Both the position numbers and the translations under genes were made by a program. Positions 27,978-34,917 of a DNA stretch of 64,000 bases are shown here, one piece after another. Origin of the DNA: CAVUXJ01 sp963814975. GTDB lineage: Bacteria; Acidobacteriota; Vicinamibacteria; Vicinamibacterales; CAVVIG01. The stretch covers positions 48,342-112,341 of the forward strand of contig CAWFFB010000001.1 of NCBI GenBank assembly GCA_963814975.1, in the 5' to 3' direction. The notes beneath the pieces were generated by a model. That model was given only the letters and a program-made list of their open reading frames with translations, searched no databases and was not told the DNA's origin. The first letter of the stretch is position 1. Every line of letters begins with the position of its first letter.

Positions 27978-29495
27978 ATGTCTCGCCGCTTCACGATCGT
28001 GACGTTGCTTCTCACCGCCGTGATCGCGTTCCTCGTGGGTGCGATTGTGGCCGGCGGCCTCGGCAGGCCGGCGATCATCGCGGATACTCCCGCCCCGCGC
28101 CGGCCACCGCCGAGCAGGATTTCGAATGTCGGGCCCGCGGCGTCGGTCTCGCTCGTCAACTTCGCCGACATCGTTGAGCGCATCAACCCGGCGGTCGTGA
28201 ACATCGACGCGACGGCCCGCGTCGGCGAACGTCGCCGGCGCAGCCGCCCGGGCCTGCCGGATGCCCCGGAGCCCTTCGATTTCAACGCCCCGCGCGGAGA
28301 CCGCGACCCCCCGCGCCGCGGCGCCGGCAGCGGATTCGTCATCGACGCCGACGGCAGTATCCTGACCAATTTCCATGTCATCGATCGCGCCGACCGGATA
28401 TTGGTGACCTTGTCGGACGGCCGCAGTCTGCGCGCGCGCGTGATCGGGTCCGATCCCGACACCGATATCGCGTTGATCAAGGTGGACGATCAGGCCGGGC
28501 TGCCGGTGGCGCCGATCGGCGATTCGTCCACGCTGAGGATGGGCGAGTGGGTGTGTGCGATCGGCAACCCGCTCGGGTACGAGCACACCGTGACGGTTGG
28601 GGTCGTCAGCCACCTGGGGCGGAAGCTGTTCGACGCGAGCCTCGACAACTACATTCAGACAGACGCCGCGATCAACTTCGGAAACAGCGGCGGCCCGCTC
28701 ATCAACTCGCGGGGCGAAGTCATCGGCATCAACGCCGCGATCAGCGCGCGCGCCAGCAACATCGGGTTCGCGGTTCCGATCAACGGGGCCTCGGCGATTC
28801 TGCCGCAGCTGCGCGCGAAGGGCCGCGTGTCGCGCGGCTATATCGGCGTGCACCTGCGCGACGTCGACGCCGATCTGCAGCGGTCGCTCGGCCTTTCAAT
28901 CCGCCAGGGCGCCCTGGTGCAGGACGTCACCCCGGGTTCGCCGGCCGATCGCGCGGGGGTCCGTCCCTACGACGTGATTCTGTTGTTGGACGATCAGCCG
29001 ATCGCGAACGACGATCAGCTGATTCGCCAGATTTCTGGCCGGAGCCCGGGTACGGTCGCGCAGCTGCGCGTGCTGCGCGACGGCCGTGAGCAGACGATGA
29101 CGGTGAAGCTCGCCGAGCGGCCGGGTCGCGACGGTACCGCGTCGCAGAACGTGACGCCGGCGCCGATTCCGCCGGCCGGCGCGCGGCCGGACCAGGAGCC
29201 CGTGCTGGGTCTGACCGTCCGCGATCTGGATCGGTTCACGGCCGAGAGGCTCGACCTGCCGAGAGCCATGCGCGGCGTCCTCATCACGCGCGTGGAGCCG
29301 CTCAGCTCGTCGTTCGACGCCGACATGCAGCGCGGCACTGTTCTGCTGGAAATCAATCGGCATCCGATCACGTCGACGGCCGAATACCGCCGGCTGGCCC
29401 GCACCGCGCGCTCTGGCGACATCCTGACCCTGTTCGTGTATTCGCCGGATCTGGACCAGCGCCTGGTGAAGACCATCAGGGTCGAACAGCGGTAG
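27978..29495 (+). CDS. HtrA/Deg-family periplasmic serine protease
   Basis: An N-terminal membrane anchor or signal (residues 5-28) is followed by a trypsin-like domain with the catalytic triad: histidine in TNFHVIDRAD, aspartate in DPDTDIALIKV and serine in INFGNSGGPLINS. Two PDZ domains follow, the first from about residue 280 and the second ending in LDQRLVKTI. The 505-residue layout is that of DegP/DegQ quality-control proteases. It begins 11 bases after ligA and is followed by the NtrC-type regulator, so it may belong to an envelope-stress response. Confidence 0.92.
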   Translation: MSRRFTIVTLLLTAVIAFLVGAIVAGGLGRPAIIADTPAPRRPPPSRISNVGPAASVSLVNFADIVERINPAVVNIDATARVGERRRRSRPGLPDAPEPFDFNAPRGDRDPPRRGAGSGFVIDADGSILTNFHVIDRADRILVTLSDGRSLRARVIGSDPDTDIALIKVDDQAGLPVAPIGDSSTLRMGEWVCAIGNPLGYEHTVTVGVVSHLGRKLFDASLDNYIQTDAAINFGNSGGPLINSRGEVIGINAAISARASNIGFAVPINGASAILPQLRAKGRVSRGYIGVHLRDVDADLQRSLGLSIRQGALVQDVTPGSPADRAGVRPYDVILLLDDQPIANDDQLIRQISGRSPGTVAQLRVLRDGREQTMTVKLAERPGRDGTASQNVTPAPIPPAGARPDQEPVLGLTVRDLDRFTAERLDLPRAMRGVLITRVEPLSSSFDADMQRGTVLLEINRHPITSTAEYRRLARTARSGDILTLFVYSPDLDQRLVKTIRVEQR

Positions 29496-29543
29496 TGCCG
29501 CAGCGCCGCCGCGGTGGTCGCGCCGAATGAACCACGCTTCATC

Positions 29544-30926
29544 ATGCCCAAATCGCGCGTTCTGGTCATAGACGACGAGGCGGCCATCCGCGACTCCTTG
29601 CGGATGACGCTGGAATACGCCGGCTACGAATTCACCGGCGCCGCCACCGGTCAGGAAGGTCTCGCGCTGGCCGAACGCGAGATGCCTGACGTCGTGCTCC
29701 TCGATATCAAGATGCCGGGCATGGACGGGATGGACGTGCTCACGCGCCTGCGCGCGATGAGCGAGACCACGCCGGTCGTCATGATCTCGGGCCATGGGAC
29801 GACGAGCACCGCCGTGGAGGCGATCAAGAAGGGGGCGGCCGATTTCCTGGACAAGCCCTTCGAGAGCACCGAGCGCCTGCTCGTCACGATCGGCAACGCG
29901 CTGGAGCATGCGCGCTTGCGCGACGAGAACCGGTCGTTGAAGAAGGACCTCGACGTCCGCCACCAGATGGTGGGGGAGAGCGCGGCGCTGAAGCAGGTGA
30001 TGGCGGCGATTGCCCGCGCGGCTCCCACCAATGCGACCGTACTGATCCAGGGCGAGAGCGGCGTCGGCAAGGAGATCGTCGCGCGCGCGATCCACCGGAA
30101 CAGCCTGCGCAAGCGAGAGCGGTTCGTCCAGGTGAACTGCGCGGCGATCCCCGAGGAACTCATCGAGTCGGAGTTGTTCGGCCACGAACGCGGATCGTTC
30201 ACCGGCGCGACCGAGAAGCAGATCGGCAAGTTCGAGCAGGCCGATCACGGAACGATCTTCCTCGACGAAGTCGGCGACATGAGCGCGAAGACGCAGGCCA
30301 AGGTGCTTCGGGTGTTGCAGGAAGGCGAAGTCGAGCGGCTCGGCTCCTCGCGCACCACCAAGGTGGACGTTCGCGTCATCGCCGCGACGAACAAGAACCT
30401 CGAGGAGGAGATCGAGAAAGGGCACTTCCGGGAGGACCTCTATTTCCGGCTGGCGGTCATCCCGATTCTGGTGCCGCCGCTGCGCGAGCGGTCGGAAGAT
30501 ATCCCGCTCCTGGTGCGGCACTACCTCGACGCGTTCAGCCGCGAGCACAATACGCGGCCGCGCCGGGTGACGGATGCCGCCATGGATGCGTTGCGGCGCT
30601 ATCGCTGGAAGGGGAACGTCCGTGAGCTGCGGAACACGGTCGAGCGGCTGATCATCATGAGCGGCGCCGACACCATCGACCTCGCCGATCTGCCGGGCGT
30701 GACGCGCTCCAGCGCCGTCGCGTCGAAGCCGGGGAGTGAGGCGGCCGTGGGAAAGGACGGCACCCTGCGCGAGTTCAAGGACAACTCGGAGCGTGCGTAT
30801 CTGGTGGCGAAGCTTCGTGAAAACGGCTGGAACATTTCCAAGACCGCCGAAGTGATCGATACGCCGCGGAGCAATCTCTACAAGAAGCTCGAGCAGTATC
30901 AGATCTCGCAGGAAACGGATGGGTAG
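29544..30926 (+). CDS. NtrC-type sigma-54-dependent response regulator
   Basis: The ATG at 29544 begins PKSRVLVIDDEAAIRDSL. The receiver aspartate is in VVLLDIKMPGMDGMD. The AAA+ domain has the Walker A motif GESGVGKE, a sigma-54 contact loop read as GSFTGA, the Walker B FLDEVGDM and the arginine-rich sensor region. The protein ends in a Fis-type helix-turn-helix (NISKTAEVIDTPRSNLYKKL) and is 460 residues long. It probably activates sigma-54 promoters in response to a kinase not seen in the window. It follows the HtrA gene closely and may be co-transcribed with it. Confidence 0.92.
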   Translation: MPKSRVLVIDDEAAIRDSLRMTLEYAGYEFTGAATGQEGLALAEREMPDVVLLDIKMPGMDGMDVLTRLRAMSETTPVVMISGHGTTSTAVEAIKKGAADFLDKPFESTERLLVTIGNALEHARLRDENRSLKKDLDVRHQMVGESAALKQVMAAIARAAPTNATVLIQGESGVGKEIVARAIHRNSLRKRERFVQVNCAAIPEELIESELFGHERGSFTGATEKQIGKFEQADHGTIFLDEVGDMSAKTQAKVLRVLQEGEVERLGSSRTTKVDVRVIAATNKNLEEEIEKGHFREDLYFRLAVIPILVPPLRERSEDIPLLVRHYLDAFSREHNTRPRRVTDAAMDALRRYRWKGNVRELRNTVERLIIMSGADTIDLADLPGVTRSSAVASKPGSEAAVGKDGTLREFKDNSERAYLVAKLRENGWNISKTAEVIDTPRSNLYKKLEQYQISQETDG

Positions 30927-30941
30927 GACCGGCGCGCAAGA

Positions 30942-30962
30942 TCTGCAGTCTGAAATCCGAAG
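30942..30962 (+). repeat. Short heptamer repeat (unit TCTGAAA)
   Basis: Three 7-base units between the NtrC-type gene and the 3' end of the RNase P RNA. Confidence 0.55.
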
Positions 30963-30974
30963 AGGCGAGTAAGC

Positions 30975-31487
30975 GATCGCAGCGAGCCGTAAGCCGAATT
31001 CTGTTCCACCTTCGCACTCGCCCTCACGGGCTCGTGCTTCGGCGGACGACGACCATTCCTCTAGCCCCGCCATCACTGGCGGGGTCAAGCAACCTACCCG
31101 GAAGCGCTCTGGACGGGCCGTCCAGGCCAGGCTGAACCAGCGCGTTGCCACGCCAGGACCCGGGGCCTCCCTATTTGGTCTTGCTCCGTGCGGGGTTTTG
31201 CCTGCCACCGACCTTACGGCCGGCGCGGTGCGCTCTTACCGCACCTTTTCACCCTTACTCTCGTCATGCCGGTTGACCGCACCCGGTGCACGTCGGAAGG
31301 AATCGCGCGGCCTGTCAGAGCCGCCGCGCCCACCCGTACGTTCAACCGACACGACGAGAGCGGTATATTTTCTGTGCCACTATCCTTCAGGTTGCCCTGA
31401 CCGGGCGTTACCCGGCGCACTGCCCTGCGGAGTTCGGACTTTCCTCTGATGCGTGAAGCGCCAGCGGTCGTCTGGCTCGCTGCGATC
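30975..31487 (-). ncRNA. rnpB: RNase P RNA, type A
   Basis: The minus strand carries the conserved landmarks of bacterial RNase P RNA: GAGGAAAGTCCG near the 5' end, ACAGAAAATATACCGC, GTAAGGGTGAAAAGG, GGAGCAAGACCAAATAGGG, AGAGGAATGGTCGTC and ACAGAATTCGGCTTAC at the 3' end. The terminal P1 helix is a perfect 14-bp match between 31474-31487 and 30975-30988, which sets both ends. The length of about 513 nt is greater than the usual 350-420 nt, so there are enlarged helices. The RNA is the catalytic part of the enzyme that trims tRNA 5' ends. It is transcribed towards the NtrC-type gene. Confidence 0.95.
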
Positions 31488-31493
31488 CCCACC

Positions 31494-31499
31494 ATTGTA
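31494..31499 (-). promoter_or_regulatory. -10 box for the RNase P RNA
   Basis: TACAAT on the minus strand ends about seven bases before the P1 helix, the expected distance for a start at the RNA's 5' end. The -35 position is not well conserved. Confidence 0.5.
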
Positions 31500-31597
31500 T
31501 CAGCGGACACGACGGCGGCAGTGGGAGGAGCAGCCGGTCCGGCCTGCCCGCCCTTGACCCGTCCCGCCCTTCCTGCCTATCCTGCCTCCTAGTCACT

Positions 31598-32542
31598 ATG
31601 TCCTTCTATCTCGTTACCGGCGGCGCCGGTTTCATCGGATCGCACCTCACGGAAGAGCTCGTACGACGCGGGCACCACGTCCGCGTCGTCGACAGCCTCA
31701 TTACCGGCCACCGTCGCAACGTCTCGCACATTCCGGGAGTCGAGTTCCTGGAAGGCGACCTCGCGGAGACTGGCGTCGCTGCACGAGCGGTGCAGGGCGT
31801 CGACTACGTCCTCCATCAGGCGGCCATCCCGTCGGTGCCCCGGTCGGTGAAGGATCCCGTGACCTCTCACCGGGCGAACGTCGATGGGTCGTTGAACCTC
31901 CTCGTGGCGGCTCGCGACGCCCGGGTGAAACGTCTCGTGTACGCCGGTTCGTCGTCTGCGTACGGCGACACGCCGACGCTGCCCAAGCACGAGGACATGC
32001 CGACCCACCCGCTATCGCCGTACGCACTGCAGAAGCTGGTGGCCGAACAGTACTGTCAGATGTTCACCGCGCTGTATGGGTTGGAGACCGTCACGATTCG
32101 ATATTTCAATGTGTTCGGGCCCCGCCAGGACCCCGGCTCACCGTATTCAGGCGTGATCTCGCTGTTCGCCACGGCTCTGCTCGAGGGACGCCAGCCGATC
32201 ATCTACGGCGACGGCGAACAGACCCGCGATTTCACTTATGTGGCGAACGTGGTCGACGGCGTGCTGCGGGCGGTGGAAGCGCCAGGAGCCGCCGGAGAAG
32301 TGATCAATGTCGCGACCGGTGGGCGGATCTCCCTCAAGCAGCTGCTGCTCACGATGAACGGTATCGTCGAGAGCCAGATCGGAGCGGTCTACAAGGAACC
32401 ACGCGCAGGCGACGTGCGCGATTCCCAGGCCGACATCTCGAAGGCCAGGATGCTATTGGGTTACGTGCCGATCGTCATGCTGGACGAGGGGCTGAAGCAC
32501 ACGCTCGACTGGTGCCGCGCCGAACGCGCGTTGACCCGCTGA
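31598..32542 (+). CDS. NAD-dependent UDP-sugar epimerase/dehydratase
   Basis: The extended short-chain dehydrogenase begins YLVTGGAGFIGSHLTEEL. Further signatures are VDYVLHQAAIPSVPRSV, the serine cluster VYAGSSSAYGD and the catalytic SPYALQKLVAEQY, followed by RYFNVFGPRQDPGSPYSGVI. This order matches the WbpP/GalE group of UDP-N-acetylhexosamine or UDP-uronate 4-epimerases that make envelope sugars. It is 314 residues long and stands alone, next to RNase P RNA. Confidence 0.88.
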   Translation: MSFYLVTGGAGFIGSHLTEELVRRGHHVRVVDSLITGHRRNVSHIPGVEFLEGDLAETGVAARAVQGVDYVLHQAAIPSVPRSVKDPVTSHRANVDGSLNLLVAARDARVKRLVYAGSSSAYGDTPTLPKHEDMPTHPLSPYALQKLVAEQYCQMFTALYGLETVTIRYFNVFGPRQDPGSPYSGVISLFATALLEGRQPIIYGDGEQTRDFTYVANVVDGVLRAVEAPGAAGEVINVATGGRISLKQLLLTMNGIVESQIGAVYKEPRAGDVRDSQADISKARMLLGYVPIVMLDEGLKHTLDWCRAERALTR

Positions 32543-32617
32543 GCCCATTTCATGCTCGCGCGTCTTCCGATGAGCACGTTACCAGCGGTAGCGGGCTGAT
32601 AAGAGGGGGTTTCTCCA

Positions 32618-33544
32618 GTGAGACATCGTCGTTTCGCCAGCATCGCCGCGCTGATGGTCGTGCTCCCTGTCCTGGCGCCGGGGCCGGCATTCGGGCAGCT
32701 CTTTTTTCCGCGAGATACCCCGAAATTCCCGCAGGCCAGGACCTGGATGGCGCAGAAGGCCAAGCTCCCCCCCTACAGTCCACCGCGCACACCAGACGGC
32801 CAACCCGATCTTCAAGGCGTGTGGAGCGGCCCGGTTGGTGGGGGCAACGACGACATCGAAGAGCACGAGTACGTGGACATGACGACGCCGCCACAGGAGA
32901 GCTATATCTCCGAACCAGGAGACGGGAAAGTCCCCTACACGCCGTGGGCGCTGGCCAAACGAAATGAGATTCGGGCGGGCTTGGGGCGAGGCTGGCCCGG
33001 CGAGTCGGGCGAACGTCTCTACGCCGATCCGACGTCATTCTGTCTGAATAGCATGCCGCGCATCTCGTTCGGTCCTCAGGAGATCGTTCAGAAACCCGAC
33101 TCCGTGATTCTGCTCAGCGCGAATGGCTACCGCGTGATTCGTACCGACGGACGGCCGCATCTCGGTCCAGGCGCGAAGTCCTGGCTCGGAAACTCGCGCG
33201 GCCGTTGGGAAGGCGATACGCTCGTCGTCGAAGTGACCGGTCTCAACGGCAGAGGATGGTTCGACAGCGCCGGGAACTTCTATGGCGAGAACACGCGTCT
33301 GGTGGAACGCTGGCGGTTGGTCGACGCGAATACGATCGACTACGAGGTGACGATCGAAGACCCCACGCTCTATACCAGACCCTGGAAGATGAACTATCCG
33401 AAAAGGCGTGCCCGGCGTGCCGCCGACGACCCTTATGCAAAAGAGTTGTGGGAGGTGGGCTGTCACGAAGGGAATGCCATCGGCACGGAGTCCATCCACA
33501 GCCTCGGCTTCAAGTGGTACAAGGGAGTCACTCCTCCGAAGTGA
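32618..33544 (+). CDS. Secreted protein of an expanded acidobacterial family
   Basis: A cleavable signal peptide ends near residue 27 (PGPAFGQ). The mature protein contains PRTPDGQPDLQGVWSGP near the start, SFCLNSMPRISF, and the signature RGRWEGDTLVVEVTGLNG followed by ERWRLVDANTIDYEVTIEDP. This set is common in a large family of secreted proteins in Acidobacteria with no tested function. The fold may be a lipocalin-like barrel. It is 308 residues long and alone in its orientation. Confidence 0.75.
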   Translation: MRHRRFASIAALMVVLPVLAPGPAFGQLFFPRDTPKFPQARTWMAQKAKLPPYSPPRTPDGQPDLQGVWSGPVGGGNDDIEEHEYVDMTTPPQESYISEPGDGKVPYTPWALAKRNEIRAGLGRGWPGESGERLYADPTSFCLNSMPRISFGPQEIVQKPDSVILLSANGYRVIRTDGRPHLGPGAKSWLGNSRGRWEGDTLVVEVTGLNGRGWFDSAGNFYGENTRLVERWRLVDANTIDYEVTIEDPTLYTRPWKMNYPKRRARRAADDPYAKELWEVGCHEGNAIGTESIHSLGFKWYKGVTPPK

Positions 33545-33617
33545 CGTGAGCGCCGCTCGTCCCGGGACGTCGCACGTGTGTCGGGCCTGGTTACGCGGTT
33601 CCCCGAATCGTGACGCA

Positions 33618-33655
33618 CGACAGCGCAGCTTCGCCGTTCGGAAGCTGCGCTGTCG
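33618..33655. terminator. Perfect 15-bp hairpin between convergent genes
   Basis: Bases 33618-33632 pair with 33641-33655 without mismatch (core GCGCAGCTTC), leaving an 8-base loop. It lies between two convergent genes. No T-run follows on either side, so it would act as a bidirectional terminator or transcript-end stabiliser rather than a classic intrinsic terminator. Confidence 0.55.
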
Positions 33656-33686
33656 AGATCACCAGGACGCGAGCGTCAGGGGCCGG

Positions 33687-34139
33687 TCATTCGGATCTGG
33701 TGCCTCTCCAATTCCAGAACGTGCCGTCTACCGTGGTGACGGTCACATCGGCCTTGAACCCCTTCAGCGAGCCGCTCCCCCCGGTAAACTGGCAGGCTCC
33801 CAGTGGCTCCGGCACCCCTCTGAGCAGGCAGTGGCCAAACGCTGTGCCGCCTCCCGTGCCCTCGATGACTACCCAACTATCGAGGAATGGGTGGTCCATC
33901 GTGAAAAACCCCGGCCCGAAGTAGCGAATCTTTGCGCCCACGAGCGGTCGGAAGTTGGATGCAGTGACAGTACAGTAGGTCAGCTCGCCTGGGGCAAGCG
34001 TGGCGGTCCCGCATTCCTTGGTCACTCTCAGCGTCTTTGATTCATTTCGTTCCTCGGCCCGCGATGATTGCGGGGCGAGAACGGCCAATGCCAGGATGGC
34101 GCCGGTGAGTGTAAGCAGCACATTTCGGATCGAACGCAT
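33687..34139 (-). CDS. Small secreted protein of unknown function
   Basis: A very strong ribosome site (AGGAGG) precedes the ATG at 34139. A signal peptide ends near SSRA around residue 29, and the mature part of about 120 residues has four cysteines and a largely beta pattern (ELTYCTVTASNFRPL, SWVVIEGTGGGTAFGHC, KADVTVTTVDGTFWNW). I do not recognise the family. It is divergent from the ECF sigma factor gene, sharing a 121-base promoter region, so it might be part of that regulon. Confidence 0.7.
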   Translation of the reverse strand: MRSIRNVLLTLTGAILALAVLAPQSSRAEERNESKTLRVTKECGTATLAPGELTYCTVTASNFRPLVGAKIRYFGPGFFTMDHPFLDSWVVIEGTGGGTAFGHCLLRGVPEPLGACQFTGGSGSLKGFKADVTVTTVDGTFWNWRGTRSE

Positions 34140-34260
34140 TTTTTCCTCCTGAATTGGAAACGGGGAAATATCTCCCACCTACCTAGAGACGCGACAATTT
34201 GGCAAAAACTTGCTCACGGGCCCTGAAAACGGCACAGAATGAGGGCCTCAAGGCACACTC

Positions 34261-34857
34261 ATGGATGCCAAGCGGGATCCGGATGCGGACGTGAGCGGGT
34301 TGCTGCAGGCCTGGAGGGGCGGGGACGTCGAGGCACGGGATCAGCTGCTGACAGTGGTGTATCAGGAACTGCGCCGGCGCGCGGCCGCCCATCTGCGGCG
34401 CGAGCGCGCGGGACATACGCTGCAGCCGACGGCGCTGGTCCACGAGGTCTATCTGCGCCTCGTCAAGCAGGACCGCGCGGCCTGGCAGAACCGCGCGCAG
34501 TTCTTTGGCGTCGCCTCCCAGATGATGCGCCGCATCCTCGTGGACCGGGCCCGGGCGCGCAACAGGTCAAAGCGGTCGGGCGGCTGGGCGCGGGTCACGC
34601 TCGACGAGGAGGTCGCGCAGTCGCAGGAGCGCGAGGTCGATGTGCTCGACCTCGATCGGGCCCTGAGTGAGCTCGCGACGTTCGATACCCGGAAGAGCCA
34701 GGTCGCTGAGCTCCGCTTTTTTGGCGGCTTGTCCCTCGAGGAGACCGGGCACGTGCTGGACCTCTCCGTCGCCACGCTGGAGCGGGAGTGGCAGGCGACC
34801 CGGGCATGGCTCTACGCTCGCTTGACCGGAGAGGCGGGGAGGTCTCAGTTCGACTGA
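34261..34857 (+). CDS. ECF-family RNA polymerase sigma factor
   Basis: The region-2 segment LTVVYQELRRRAAAHLRRE and LQPTALVHEVYLRLV, then region 4 with AELRFFGGLSLEETGHVL and LSVATLEREWQATRAWLY, match the ECF branch common in Acidobacteria and Planctomycetes. It is 198 residues long with no membrane segment and no linked anti-sigma factor. The next gene, 60 bases on, is a membrane serine/threonine kinase; sigma factors of this branch are often paired with and controlled by such kinases. Confidence 0.88.
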   Translation: MDAKRDPDADVSGLLQAWRGGDVEARDQLLTVVYQELRRRAAAHLRRERAGHTLQPTALVHEVYLRLVKQDRAAWQNRAQFFGVASQMMRRILVDRARARNRSKRSGGWARVTLDEEVAQSQEREVDVLDLDRALSELATFDTRKSQVAELRFFGGLSLEETGHVLDLSVATLEREWQATRAWLYARLTGEAGRSQFD

Positions 34858-34917
34858 ACGTCGCCGTGTTCAACCTGGCAGGGCTGCCGATGTGCCTTTT
34901 TACTAGGTGTCCTGAGC

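Noticed and set aside
28896..31208. 770-residue minus-strand open frame over the NtrC-type gene
   Set aside because: It is antisense to a clearly coding gene and runs into RNase P RNA. It has no family signature; high GC leaves such shadows open.
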